A stretch of DNA of 35,758 nt from Melioribacteraceae bacterium (lineage in GTDB: Bacteria; Bacteroidota; Ignavibacteria; Ignavibacteriales; Melioribacteraceae), in contig JALNXG010000041.1 of assembly GCA_023230485.1 (NCBI GenBank), positions 1 through 35,758 of the forward strand. Direction: 5' to 3'. The translations under genes and the position numbers were made by a program. A model generated the notes under the pieces. That model was given only the letters and a program-made list of their open reading frames with translations. It was not told where the DNA came from and made no database searches. Below, one piece after another: positions 1 through 9,233 of the stretch (positions are counted from its first letter, which is position 1; every line of letters starts with the position of its first letter).

Positions 1-273
1 CAATTGAATCAAAATTATCCTAATCCATTTAATCCTACAACACAAATATCATTTTCTTTACCAAGAACTGAAAATGTATCTCTTATAGTTTATGATATAA
101 ATGGAAATGAAATTAAGAGATTGGTAAATAATGATAATTTATCAGCAGGTTCTTACAATTTGACATGGAACGGAACTGATGGTAATGGTAGTAAAGTAGC
201 CAGTGGAATATATTTTGCAAGAATGATTGCAGGTAGCTATCAACAGACAAAGAAGATGAACCTCGTTAAGTAG
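1..273 (+). CDS. C-terminal fragment of a T9SS-exported protein (sorting domain only)
   Basis: The gene enters from the left edge, so only its last 90 codons are present and its main function cannot be read. The visible part is a complete type IX secretion C-terminal sorting domain: it opens with LNQNYPNPFNPTTQISF, continues with a beta-rich VYDINGNEIKRL segment and the SGIYFARM strand, and ends KKMNLVK before TAG. In the Bacteroidota family such domains carry proteins across the outer membrane by the Por/T9SS machinery and are usually cleaved off or anchored at the surface. The fragment has the same architecture as the C terminus of the propeller protein at 31301-32596, so both were probably exported by the same system. 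A perfect-stem terminator follows 24 bp later. The domain assignment is secure; the cargo is unknown. Confidence 0.85.
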   Translation, partial: QLNQNYPNPFNPTTQISFSLPRTENVSLIVYDINGNEIKRLVNNDNLSAGSYNLTWNGTDGNGSKVASGIYFARMIAGSYQQTKKMNLVK

Positions 274-296
274 TAGATATAATGCAGTGTACAAGA

Positions 297-324
297 AAGC
301 CGATGCTAAACCATCGGCTTTTTT
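297..324 (+). terminator. Rho-independent terminator after the T9SS gene
   Basis: A perfect stem AAGCCGATG / CATCGGCTT (297-305 with 312-320) encloses a 6-nt loop and runs into six T residues (319-324). It lies 24 bp after the stop codon of the T9SS fragment and separates it from the aminotransferase gene. Confidence 0.9.
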
Positions 325-439
325 ATTGCCCAAAATTAAAGTGATATTAAATCAAACAGGATTGATTTTACTTGCTAAAGAAATGAATAAGGGATATTTT
401 AAGATATCAAGATTCTTTAATATTGGATAAGGAAGTTCT

Positions 440-1657
440 ATGAGTTTAAGTCAAATAGCACGTTCAATCAAAGCATCTCCCACCTTAGCACTAAATGAAA
501 AAGCAGCTATATTAAGAGAAAAAGGTGATCCTGTAATTCATCTCGGAGGTGGCGAACCCAAAAGCAGAGCTCCAATGGATGCTCTATTAGCAGCAGTTAA
601 TTCAATCAACACAGGCGAAGTAAGATACGCACCCGCAGACGGAATACCGGACTTAAAAAAATCGATAATCCGTTACACAGAAGAATATTATCACAGAAAA
701 GTAAATCCGGAAAATGTAATTGCATCAAGCGGAGCAAAGCAGGCATTAATGGTAGCATTGCAGGCAATACTTAATCCGCAGGATGAAGTTATTTTCCCAG
801 TGCCTTATTGGGTTAGTTATCCTGATATGATAAAACTATGCGGTGCAATACCAGTACCCGCACCTGCAGAAGATGGTACGTTTTATCCGCGTTTAAAAGA
901 TATCGAAATGCGCCTTGGTTCTTATACAAAAGCTGTCATTATAAATTCTCCTAATAATCCTTCGGGAGCAATGTACTCGAAAGAATTCATTGCAGAAGTA
1001 GTAGAGTTTTGCGAGAAGAAAGACCTTTATTTAATTATGGATGATATTTATCATAGATTAGTATTTGATGGAAAGAAACCATTTAGCTGTTATGATTTCA
1101 CAAAACTATCAGTAGAAAATTCTAAGATAATTGTGATCAATGGTGTTTCGAAGCAGTATGCGATGACGGGATTTAGAATCGGCTGGGCAGTAGGTAATAA
1201 AAAAGTAATAGAAGCAATGGCTAATATTCAAGGGCATCAAACATCAGGTCCTTCGGTAGTATTACAAAAGGCTGCTGTCGGTGCTCTTAATGGTATTCAA
1301 TCTTCAGTTGAATCATTACGTGTTACATTAGAGAATAACCGTAATATTTTAATTGATCTTCTCGGATCATTTACCGGAGTTAAAGTAGCTAAACCTGACG
1401 GAACATTTTATTGCTTCGCTGATTTTAGTGCTTATGAAAAGGATTCAAATAAATTATCTCAATTCTTAATTGATAAGGTGATGGTGTTAACTGTTCCCGG
1501 AAAAGAATTCGGTATGGATGGATATTTAAGAATCAGTTTCTGCGGAACAATTAAAGATATGACCGAAGGAATCGAGAGAATGAAATGGGCACTTGATCCT
1601 AATTCGCCGAATGAATTATATATCGGCGACCGCAAGTTAGTGAGGGATTGGTCATGA
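440..1657 (+). CDS. Class I/II pyridoxal-phosphate aminotransferase (aspartate/aromatic type)
   Basis: A 405-residue fold-type I aminotransferase. It transfers an amino group between an amino acid, probably aspartate or an aromatic acid, and a 2-oxo acid in the cytoplasm. Visible family landmarks are the substrate-pocket stretch HLGGGEP (35-41), SSGAKQAL (96-103) at the cofactor phosphate, the NNPSGA motif (172-177), the cofactor-ring Asp201 with Tyr204 in DDIY, the Schiff-base Lys238 in VSKQYAMTGFRIGW, and a carboxylate-binding Arg in YLRISFCG near the C terminus. The length is typical. The ATG is preceded by AAGGAAG. The stop overlaps the pckA start (ATGA), which suggests translational coupling. 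An aspartate aminotransferase next to PEP carboxykinase fits an oxaloacetate node: aspartate to oxaloacetate to PEP. The exact substrate cannot be fixed from the sequence. Confidence 0.9.
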   Translation: MSLSQIARSIKASPTLALNEKAAILREKGDPVIHLGGGEPKSRAPMDALLAAVNSINTGEVRYAPADGIPDLKKSIIRYTEEYYHRKVNPENVIASSGAKQALMVALQAILNPQDEVIFPVPYWVSYPDMIKLCGAIPVPAPAEDGTFYPRLKDIEMRLGSYTKAVIINSPNNPSGAMYSKEFIAEVVEFCEKKDLYLIMDDIYHRLVFDGKKPFSCYDFTKLSVENSKIIVINGVSKQYAMTGFRIGWAVGNKKVIEAMANIQGHQTSGPSVVLQKAAVGALNGIQSSVESLRVTLENNRNILIDLLGSFTGVKVAKPDGTFYCFADFSAYEKDSNKLSQFLIDKVMVLTVPGKEFGMDGYLRISFCGTIKDMTEGIERMKWALDPNSPNELYIGDRKLVRDWS

Positions 1658-3312
1658 GCAAATATTTAGAATTTCAAACCCCTGCTTCAAAGCAGGCGAT
1701 GGAGCTTGCTTCCGATTTTAGATTGAAGAACCAAGGGCTTACGAATCTCGACCGCGTCTATTGGAATCTTGCAGACGAACCATTATACGAAGAGATAATT
1801 TTTAGGAACGAAGCAAAACTCTCTAAGCAAGGTGCAATAGTAGTAAATACAGGTAAACACACAGCAAGAGCCGCTGCGGATAAATTTATTGTAATGGAAG
1901 AATCCAACTCTAAAGATATCTGGTGGGGTAATTATAATCGACCGTATGCCCATGAAAAATGGAGTCAATTAATGGGACGATTACAGGCATGGCTTCAAGG
2001 CGAAGAAGTTTTCGTTCAAGATGTTTATGCAGGTGCTGATCCTGATTATAGAATGCCGGTAAGAATCATTACCGAAAAAGCATGGCATTCATTATTCGTT
2101 CGGAATATGTTTATTACAACAGATGATAAAGATGAATTAAAAAACTTAATACCGGAATTTACCGTTATCTGTATGCCCGGTTTTAAGGTAGATCCAATTA
2201 CGGATAGCACACGCACTGATACTGCAATCATTCTTAATTTTGAACAGCGTACAGCGATAATTGCAAATACATTATATGGCGGTGAAATTAAGAAATCAGT
2301 TTTTACAGTGCTCAATTTTCTTCTTACTTATCAAGATGTATTGCCGATGCATTGCTCTGCAAACGTTAGTGATAATGGTGAAGTGGCATTGTTCTTTGGA
2401 TTAAGTGGTACAGGTAAGACTACTCTTTCTGCCGATCCAAAAAGAAGATTGATTGGCGATGATGAACATGGCTGGAGCAGTCAAGGTGTATTCAATTTTG
2501 AAGGCGGATGTTATGCAAAAGTTATTCGCCTATCAGAAGAACACGAACCACAGATTTATGCAACTACAAGAACCTTCGGTACAATATTAGAAAATGTAGT
2601 TTTTGATCCGATCACAAGAAGAATCGATTTGGATGATGATACTCTTACTGAAAACACGAGAGCTTCCTACCCATTGGAATTTATTCCTAATATTGCAAAG
2701 GATGGATATGTAAGAACGCATCCAAAGAATATTATTTTCTTAACGTGTGATGCTACGGGTACACTCCCTCCAATTTCAAGATTAAATCCTGAACAGGCAC
2801 AGTATCATTTTATCAGCGGATACACATCAAAGATAGCAGGAACGGAGATTGGTCTCGGTATCGAGCCGCAGATTACGTTCAGTGCATGTTTTGGTGGTCC
2901 TTTTATGGTTCGCCATCCGTTTGATTATTCCGAGATGTTAAAACAGAGAATGCTAAAAACAAAAGCTCAATGCTGGTTAGTAAATACCGGCTGGGTTGGT
3001 GGAAGATTCGGTGTTGGAAAGAGAATCAGTATTCGCCATACTCGCAATCTCTTAAATGCCGCTTTAGAAGGAAAACTTGATAAAGTAAAATATAGGAAAG
3101 ATAAGTTGTTCGGTTTTGATGTTCCGCTCACTTGTCCCGAAGTCCCCGAAGATGTATTAGACCCTTCAAGTTCATGGGGCAATAAGGATGAGTATTGGAA
3201 AAAATATGATGCACTTGCAGCACGATTTGTAGAGAATTTTAAGTTGTTTGAAAAAGGTTGTTCCGAAGAGGTGATTGCTGCCGGTCCAAAACGGTTATCA
3301 TCTCAGAAATAG
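1654..3312 (+). CDS. pckA: Phosphoenolpyruvate carboxykinase (ATP)
   Basis: A 552-residue enzyme that converts oxaloacetate and ATP to PEP, CO2 and ADP, the entry step of gluconeogenesis (reversible in some anaerobes). The sequence shows NTGKHTARAAADKF near residue 65, YGGEIKKS (208-215), the PEPCK P-loop GLSGTGKTTLS (249-259), the metal-binding GDDEHGW (268-274), and the C-terminal NTGWVGGRFGVGKRIS stretch, all diagnostic of the ATP-dependent family. The length matches the family (about 520-550). I chose ATG 1654, which overlaps the aminotransferase stop as ATGA with GAGGGA just upstream; an in-frame TTG two codons earlier is possible but less attractive. A long GC-containing terminator follows, so aminotransferase and pckA probably form a two-gene operon around oxaloacetate. 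Confidence 0.97.
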   Translation: MSKYLEFQTPASKQAMELASDFRLKNQGLTNLDRVYWNLADEPLYEEIIFRNEAKLSKQGAIVVNTGKHTARAAADKFIVMEESNSKDIWWGNYNRPYAHEKWSQLMGRLQAWLQGEEVFVQDVYAGADPDYRMPVRIITEKAWHSLFVRNMFITTDDKDELKNLIPEFTVICMPGFKVDPITDSTRTDTAIILNFEQRTAIIANTLYGGEIKKSVFTVLNFLLTYQDVLPMHCSANVSDNGEVALFFGLSGTGKTTLSADPKRRLIGDDEHGWSSQGVFNFEGGCYAKVIRLSEEHEPQIYATTRTFGTILENVVFDPITRRIDLDDDTLTENTRASYPLEFIPNIAKDGYVRTHPKNIIFLTCDATGTLPPISRLNPEQAQYHFISGYTSKIAGTEIGLGIEPQITFSACFGGPFMVRHPFDYSEMLKQRMLKTKAQCWLVNTGWVGGRFGVGKRISIRHTRNLLNAALEGKLDKVKYRKDKLFGFDVPLTCPEVPEDVLDPSSSWGNKDEYWKKYDALAARFVENFKLFEKGCSEEVIAAGPKRLSSQK

Positions 3313-3332
3313 AAAATACTGTTAGTCCTTCC

Positions 3333-3367
3333 AAAGGGAATGGGGATAATTTCCTCATTCCCTTTTT
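3333..3367 (+). terminator. Strong terminator after pckA
   Basis: A 14-bp stem with one G-T pair (3333-3346 with 3352-3365), loop TAATT, and a run of five T (3363-3367). It begins 20 bp after the pckA stop. The A-tract on the left side is short, so it is weaker, though possibly active, for the photolyase transcript that converges from the right. Confidence 0.9.
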
Positions 3368-3441
3368 GATAATCAACGGAATAAGTATGGTATTTAGTAA
3401 AAAGAATTTTTGTGATACTTGATATTATTTTTTTGAGTGAG

Positions 3442-4848
3442 TTATAAGGAAGCAATATTTTGTATATACTGCTTCACATCAAACTTAGATTTTGCGCCGT
3501 TATAGTTCATATAACGAATTTTACCGAAGACAGGCCTATCGAACCATGCACGGTCGTGAACACCGCCGATTGACCAAGCAATGCCGGTATAACCATTCGG
3601 ATCACGTCCATCTAATTGATATTTATCATTGAGGTAAATCGCTATCTTCATTGCTTCTTCATTAGAAGGAGTCCATTCCAAAATTTTCTTAGCCCAATAC
3701 ATTCTCATATAGCCGTGCATTGTCCCTAACTTTACCATATTCATTTGAGCTGCATTCCAAAGGGGATCGTTCGTTTCGGCGTTTTCAAATTGACTAAGTG
3801 AATAGATAAATTCACGATGATCATTTTGATGTATTGCGATAGATTTTTTTGCCCAATCAGGGAATCCATCCGCTGAATAATAATTTTGATTGTAATAACA
3901 AAAATTATCTGATAGCTCTCTTCTAATAATTAATTCTTCCAAGAAAGATTTTTGAGATTCGGGATATTCAATGAATAGTTCTGTTTCGAGTGCAATTCTT
4001 TGAGCGGATATTTGTCCAAAATGTAAATAGGGGGAAAGATTTGATGTAGCACGTTTATTCGGATCGTTTCTATCCGCTGCATAATTTTTTAGTTTGTTAT
4101 TTAAGAAATCTGTAAGAATATCGTGAGAGGCATCCTCACCCGGTTTAATCCAATCCACTTCAGAGATACTGCTATTAATATTCAGCGATGCGAAAATATC
4201 AGTCCAATCATTAATGAAATTATTTTCCTGTGGCGGCATCTTTTTTAGTTCAGAGAACGGTTCTAAAAATTCTGTCAACATTCTATTAATCTTAGGACGA
4301 ATAGTATAAGCACCAAACTCTACTTTCTGTGATACTAATAAGCAGGGAACTATATTATGTGCATCGACTACATAAAAGGGGATTGAAATATTTTTTGCTA
4401 CATCACGTTTCCATATACGAGTATTTTTTAAAGGATTAAAATCAGAAACTAATATTGAACATTTATTCTCTTCTATAAACTTAGGGAGAGTTTCTTCAGG
4501 TCTTCCTAATAATATTTTGAAAGGAATGTTTTTTCTAGTGAGTTTCTTTTCAACTTCTTGAAGACCGCGCATCATAAAACTATATTGCCGGAGAGTTGCT
4601 TCTAAAAAATCGGGGACTAAATTAAATACTACAATCAAAGAAGAATTATTCTCGATAGCTTTTTCTTGAGCGAAGATTAAAGCCCAATTATCATTTGCTC
4701 TTTGATCTCGTTGCATCCAATATAGAACCGCACCATTTTTGTGTTCCCCGACTTGAGTTATCCTTCCATGACTATGGATTTCACCCAATGTTTTAGTAGA
4801 TATTTTGAATTCGCCATCTTGAAGTAATCTTACTCTTTTTGCATTCAT
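3442..4848 (-). CDS. phr: Deoxyribodipyrimidine photo-lyase, class II
   Basis: A 468-residue flavoprotein that uses blue light to split cyclobutane pyrimidine dimers in DNA. It belongs to the class II group: the N-terminal antenna domain carries LYWMQRDQRANDNWAL (about 43-58), the helical FAD domain carries FLEELIIRRELSDNFCYY, and the C terminus carries LDGRDPNGYT (412-421) and IAWSIGGVHDRAW, the dimer/FAD-binding signature of class II enzymes. Class I enzymes and cryptochromes have different versions of these motifs. It is the last gene of the minus-strand run after uvrA and the EVE protein, 67 bp after the EVE stop. No clear Shine-Dalgarno sequence is seen before the ATG, and a read-through or locally initiated message is equally possible. 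The class assignment is confident. Confidence 0.95.
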   Translation of the reverse strand: MNAKRVRLLQDGEFKISTKTLGEIHSHGRITQVGEHKNGAVLYWMQRDQRANDNWALIFAQEKAIENNSSLIVVFNLVPDFLEATLRQYSFMMRGLQEVEKKLTRKNIPFKILLGRPEETLPKFIEENKCSILVSDFNPLKNTRIWKRDVAKNISIPFYVVDAHNIVPCLLVSQKVEFGAYTIRPKINRMLTEFLEPFSELKKMPPQENNFINDWTDIFASLNINSSISEVDWIKPGEDASHDILTDFLNNKLKNYAADRNDPNKRATSNLSPYLHFGQISAQRIALETELFIEYPESQKSFLEELIIRRELSDNFCYYNQNYYSADGFPDWAKKSIAIHQNDHREFIYSLSQFENAETNDPLWNAAQMNMVKLGTMHGYMRMYWAKKILEWTPSNEEAMKIAIYLNDKYQLDGRDPNGYTGIAWSIGGVHDRAWFDRPVFGKIRYMNYNGAKSKFDVKQYIQNIASL

Positions 4849-4915
4849 TTAGTTTCTAATTATTCTCGAATTTTTATTTTATCAGAAATTATTAAGAAGA
4901 ATTTTTACAGCGGAA

Positions 4916-5386
4916 TTATTTGGATTTTGCCATACTGGCAATTTCCTCAAATTCAGCTTTTGTAATAGGCATAACTGATAAACGGTTTCCTCTTTGAATA
5001 AGTTTCATTTCGGAGAGTTTTGGATTGTTTTTTATTTCGGCAAGGGGAACTATATTTTTAAATTTTTCTAAAAATTTAACATCGACCATATACCAAGTGG
5101 GATTATCTTTTTTACTTTTAGGATCGTAATGAGGGTCCTTTTTATCAAATGCAGAAAAATCAGGATATGATTCTTTTACTACTTCACAAATACCTGCAGC
5201 ACCCATTGGAACGCAATTAGAATGATAATAAAGAACTTTATCACCAATTTTCATATCATCACGTATAAAGTTACGAGCTTGATAATTCCTCACTCCATCC
5301 CAATAGGTGGTTTTCTTATCTGCTTTAGCGAGGTCATCAATTGAAAAAACATCGGGTTCGGATTTAATTAACCAATACTTAGTCAT
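4916..5386 (-). CDS. EVE domain-containing protein
   Basis: A 156-residue stand-alone EVE domain (PUA-like fold). Visible landmarks are the opening YWLIKSEPDVFSIDDL, YWDGVRNYQARNF (about 28-40), KIGDKVLYYHSN (about 47-58), and GAAGICEVV, which line the base-binding pocket in this family. EVE proteins are related to YTH and thymocyte nuclear protein 1 and are proposed to bind modified bases in DNA or RNA; the ligand here is not known. AAGGAG lies 6 nt before the ATG. It sits between uvrA (44 bp upstream) and a class II photolyase (67 bp downstream), which suggests a link to recognition of altered bases in DNA repair, although that is inference from position only. Confidence 0.92.
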   Translation of the reverse strand: MTKYWLIKSEPDVFSIDDLAKADKKTTYWDGVRNYQARNFIRDDMKIGDKVLYYHSNCVPMGAAGICEVVKESYPDFSAFDKKDPHYDPKSKKDNPTWYMVDVKFLEKFKNIVPLAEIKNNPKLSEMKLIQRGNRLSVMPITKAEFEEIASMAKSK

Positions 5387-5430
5387 GGAGACTCCTTATA
5401 AATAAAAAATTTTCTATACAAAAACCACAA

Positions 5431-8181
5431 TCAAAGATAATTTTTCAAAAATCTGCCGGTATGAGAGAGGGGATTTTTAATAATCTCTTCGGGAGTTCCC
5501 GTTGCAACAATTTCTCCTCCTTTATCTCCTGCTTCCGGACCGAGATCAATTATATAATCAGCACATTTTATTATATCCATATTATGCTCAATTATAATTA
5601 CGGAATTGCCTGAACTAATTAGCATATTAAAACAATTAAGAAGTTTTTTAATGTCATCAAAATGAAGTCCCGTAGTTGGCTCATCGAAAATAAAAAGAGT
5701 ATGTTTATTCCTTCTTTGAGTTGAGAGGTTATAAGCCAATTTAATACGCTGTGCTTCACCGCCAGAGAGTGTATTTGAGGGCTGACCTAATTTTATATAC
5801 CCAAGACCCACATCAGCAAGTACACGTATGCTTTTGCTGATTTTTTCATTATGATCAAAAAATGGTACAGCCTCATCAACTGTCATATTAAGTACATCTA
5901 CAATATTTTTCCCTTTATAGATAACGTCGCGGACTTCCTTTTTAAATCGAGTACCTTTGCAGTCTTCGCATTCTAAGAAAAGGTCAGCTAGGAATTGCAT
6001 TTCAATTTTTACGAAACCATCGCCTGAACAAGTTTCGCATCTTCCGCCCGGAACGTTAAAAGAAAAATATCCGGGTTTATAACCGCGTGAGCGAGCCTGT
6101 GGAGTTGAAGAAAAGAGTTCTCTTATATGCTCAAACCCTTTTACGTAACTAATTGGATTAGAGCGAGGTGATTTACCGATAGGGGATTGATCAACGATCT
6201 CAACAAAATCGATACCTCGCACGCCATCTATGCTTTCATATTTACCAATCTTGTCAGGATTTTCACCGAGAGTTTTTGCCACACCACCATATAAAACATC
6301 ATGAACAAAAGTGCTCTTCCCCGATCCGCTTACACCTGTAACTACTACAAGCTTTTTTAATGGCACTTCAACATCAATATCTTTAAGATTATTTTCACGT
6401 GCGCCGATTATTTTAATTGTATTGGTTTTGGAAGTATTTCTTTCCTCGGGCAATGGGATAGATAGTTTGCCGGATAAATATTTACCTGTTAAGGATTTTT
6501 CATTATTTATAATTTCGTCATAAGTGCCTGAAGCAATTATTTCACCTCCATGCACACCTGCTCTTGGGCCCATATCATAAATCAGATCAGCTTCGTGCAT
6601 CATCTCAGGATCGTGCTCTACTACAAGTACTGTATTACCAAGATCACGCAAGGATTTCAATATTTTTATTAGACGAGTATTATCACGTGGATGAAGACCA
6701 ATGCTCGGTTCATCTAACACGTATAATGTGCCCATCAAAGCAGAGCCGAGTGAAGTGGCTAGATTAATTCTTTGAGTCTCGCCGCCTGATAAAGTATTAC
6801 TAAGACGATTGAGAGTAAGGTACCCAAGACCCACTTCATTCAGGAATGTAAATCGTTTGACCAATTCATCATAAATCTGTTGAGCGATTGCGAGTTCGGT
6901 TTTAGTTAATTCTAAAGTCTTAAAAAAAACTAATGCCTTATCGATAGGCATGCACACAATATCATGAATTGATTTGAACGCAATTTTTACTTGAAGAGCT
7001 TCTCGTCTTAATCGTGAACCTTTACATGCTGAGCAGGTAGAATAACCACGATACCTCGACATTAGAATACGAATATGCATCTTGTAATTTTTCTTTTCGA
7101 GAATTTCAAAAAAGCCATTTATACCTGGGAATCCATCGAATCCCTCCATAAGTAAATCAAGCTGATCTTGTGGAAGGTCTTTAAATGGAATATTAAAATT
7201 GATTTTCCCTTTCCCTTTTTGAATCATATCCCTTTGATATTTGGAGAACTTAACTGAACGCCATGGAGCAATAGCACCATCTCCAAGAGTTAAATTAGGA
7301 TTAGGAACAATAAGATCAATATCATAGCCGGAGGTTTTCCCGAAGCCTTGGCAGACGGGACATGCGCCGAATGGATTATTAAAGGAAAAAAATCTCGGCT
7401 CCGGTTCTTCATAACGGATGCCACAGCATTCATAAAATTTATTAAATTGTTTCTTCTCGTTAGTATCGGCATTAATAATAGTAAGTCGACCTTCCCCCTC
7501 TTTGAAACTCACTTCAATAGAATCGGCAAGCTTTTCTCTTACTTTATTTTTTAGAATCTTGAATCGATCGACTATTACATATAGATCATCTTTTGTTTTA
7601 GGGATTTCTTTAGAGTCATTTAGATCGATATATTCGTCTTTGTAGAATATTCGGAAGAAACCTCTTTTAATTAAAAGGTCAATTTCATCTTTTACTTTTC
7701 TTCCTTCGTGGGAGTGGAGTGGAAATGCCAAATAAAAGCGGTTTTCTTCTGATTGAGTTTCGAGCCATTCAGATACTGTCCCTGTAGAAGCACTCTTAAC
7801 CACATTACCGCAATTAAAACAATATGTTTTACCTATCCGTGCGAAGAGCAATCGAAGATAATCATAAATTTCAGTTGAAGTCCCAACTGTGGATCGAGGA
7901 TTTCGTGCCCCTGTTTTCTGTTCAATTGCAACTGCAGGAGAAATACCGAAAATAAAATCAACATCTGGTTTATTCATTCTTTCGAGAAATTGACGCGCAT
8001 AAGAAGAAAGACTTTCTACATAGCGTCTTTGTCCTTCAGCATAGATTGTATCGAAGACGAGAGAAGATTTTCCCGAGCCGCTTACCCCTGTAAAAACGGA
8101 TAACTTACCACGAGGTATTTCTAAATCAATATTTTTAAGATTGTGCTGCCTTGCACCTTTAACAATAATTTTATCTGGCAT
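5431..8181 (-). CDS. uvrA: Excinuclease ABC subunit UvrA
   Basis: A 916-residue damage-recognition ATPase of nucleotide excision repair, which loads UvrB at distorted DNA. Two ABC modules are complete: Walker A GVSGSGKSS (32-40) and GVSGSGKST (616-624), signatures LSGGE (464-468 and 805-809), and Walker B regions LYVLDEPSIGLHP and LFIFDEPTTGLH. Zinc-binding cysteine pairs are visible at C274/C277 with C383/C386 and at C715/C718 with C738/C741. The length is slightly short of the common 940 but no domain is missing. It begins 9 bp after mlaD and no obvious Shine-Dalgarno sequence precedes its ATG, so it may depend on the upstream message. The UV-repair genes EVE and phr follow on the same strand. 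Confidence 0.98.
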   Translation of the reverse strand: MPDKIIVKGARQHNLKNIDLEIPRGKLSVFTGVSGSGKSSLVFDTIYAEGQRRYVESLSSYARQFLERMNKPDVDFIFGISPAVAIEQKTGARNPRSTVGTSTEIYDYLRLLFARIGKTYCFNCGNVVKSASTGTVSEWLETQSEENRFYLAFPLHSHEGRKVKDEIDLLIKRGFFRIFYKDEYIDLNDSKEIPKTKDDLYVIVDRFKILKNKVREKLADSIEVSFKEGEGRLTIINADTNEKKQFNKFYECCGIRYEEPEPRFFSFNNPFGACPVCQGFGKTSGYDIDLIVPNPNLTLGDGAIAPWRSVKFSKYQRDMIQKGKGKINFNIPFKDLPQDQLDLLMEGFDGFPGINGFFEILEKKNYKMHIRILMSRYRGYSTCSACKGSRLRREALQVKIAFKSIHDIVCMPIDKALVFFKTLELTKTELAIAQQIYDELVKRFTFLNEVGLGYLTLNRLSNTLSGGETQRINLATSLGSALMGTLYVLDEPSIGLHPRDNTRLIKILKSLRDLGNTVLVVEHDPEMMHEADLIYDMGPRAGVHGGEIIASGTYDEIINNEKSLTGKYLSGKLSIPLPEERNTSKTNTIKIIGARENNLKDIDVEVPLKKLVVVTGVSGSGKSTFVHDVLYGGVAKTLGENPDKIGKYESIDGVRGIDFVEIVDQSPIGKSPRSNPISYVKGFEHIRELFSSTPQARSRGYKPGYFSFNVPGGRCETCSGDGFVKIEMQFLADLFLECEDCKGTRFKKEVRDVIYKGKNIVDVLNMTVDEAVPFFDHNEKISKSIRVLADVGLGYIKLGQPSNTLSGGEAQRIKLAYNLSTQRRNKHTLFIFDEPTTGLHFDDIKKLLNCFNMLISSGNSVIIIEHNMDIIKCADYIIDLGPEAGDKGGEIVATGTPEEIIKNPLSHTGRFLKNYL

Positions 8182-8190
8182 ATTTTTTTA

Positions 8191-9222
8191 TCAATTATTT
8201 AACTTCTTCTCAAGTTCTTTTATTTCTTCTATTTTCTTATCGAGAATAAGTTTTTGAATTTGTATTTCTTGAAGTTGCTTATCAATCCTTTGTTCATACT
8301 CGGAAACATCCCAATATCCACGCTCTTCAAAATAAGTCTTGAAAAGCCAATTATGTTTAAGTGCTTCCATATTTTCGGCTAATTTTATAGTTGCTATATC
8401 TACGTTCTTGGCAGTGCGCGTAAAATTAGTAATCATTGATTTAACTGAATCTGTCATGCTTTTATCTTTAAGTAGAGCACCTGCCACGCCTTCTCCATTT
8501 TCAATCGAAGTAACAATATTTTTAACGCTTGTCATTGTCTCATCTGCATTAGCAATTATTTTCTTAAGATTTTCTCCAAATCCTACTACATAATCACTGA
8601 TCTCACTGAACTTAGTTGTTAAGCTATCAAGTGATTTATCGGCTGTTTTAGTGATTGAAACAGTCGCATTATAAAGCTGATCATCATTAATTAATTTACC
8701 TAATGTTCCTTCACCGGCATTAACTTTCTCACTCATTTCAGAAAAATCTTCTGCAATTACTTTTAAATATCCTAATGTTTGTTTTGCTTCATCTATTACC
8801 GCAGAGATATTAAGTGGAGATGAAGATTTAATAAATCCATAATCTTGAATTACATCTAAATCAGGTGAACCGGGAGTGATTGTAACAAGTTTTTTACCAA
8901 CAAGACCCTCTGTTTCCACGGAGGCTTCGCTATCAATACGAATTAGATGGCGCATATCATCTTGAATATCCAATACAACAAGCACTCTCCCTGAATTATC
9001 ATCCGCTAATTCGATTGTAGATACATTGCCAATATCATATCCACTAAGCCTGACAGGAGCACCTGTTTTTAGTCCTTCAATCGATTCAAAATAAGTCTTG
9101 ATCTTTATTGTTGATACGAATAAAGATTCCTTACTTCCGATTAAGAAAATTGAAACTACTAAAAGAACTGTCCCGAAAAAGATAAAAATACCAAGGCGGG
9201 CACCTTCCAATTGTTTAAACAT
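8191..9222 (-). CDS. mlaD: MlaD-family (MCE domain) lipid transport protein
   Basis: A 343-residue inner-membrane-anchored MCE protein. One N-terminal membrane helix (about 11-29, GIFIFFGTVLLVVSIFLIG) is followed by a single MCE domain (about 38-119) with GLKTGAPVRLSGYDIGNVS and GLVGKKLVTITPGSP. A long helical stretch follows, and a strongly charged coiled coil lies at the C terminus (about 305-343, rich in K/E/L). In the Mla system MlaD forms a hexameric ring that passes phospholipids between the MlaFE complex and the envelope. It is longer than E. coli MlaD (about 180 residues); the long helical tail is usual outside Proteobacteria and may form a tube. GGAG lies 8 nt before the ATG. MlaF ends 11 bp upstream. 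Confidence 0.93.
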   Translation of the reverse strand: MFKQLEGARLGIFIFFGTVLLVVSIFLIGSKESLFVSTIKIKTYFESIEGLKTGAPVRLSGYDIGNVSTIELADDNSGRVLVVLDIQDDMRHLIRIDSEASVETEGLVGKKLVTITPGSPDLDVIQDYGFIKSSSPLNISAVIDEAKQTLGYLKVIAEDFSEMSEKVNAGEGTLGKLINDDQLYNATVSITKTADKSLDSLTTKFSEISDYVVGFGENLKKIIANADETMTSVKNIVTSIENGEGVAGALLKDKSMTDSVKSMITNFTRTAKNVDIATIKLAENMEALKHNWLFKTYFEERGYWDVSEYEQRIDKQLQEIQIQKLILDKKIEEIKELEKKLNN

Positions 9223-9233
9223 TTTTGCTCCGT

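Noticed and set aside
3442..4848. Cryptochrome or class I photolyase
   Set aside because: The DQR/NWAL start and the DGRDPNGYTG end are class II signatures.
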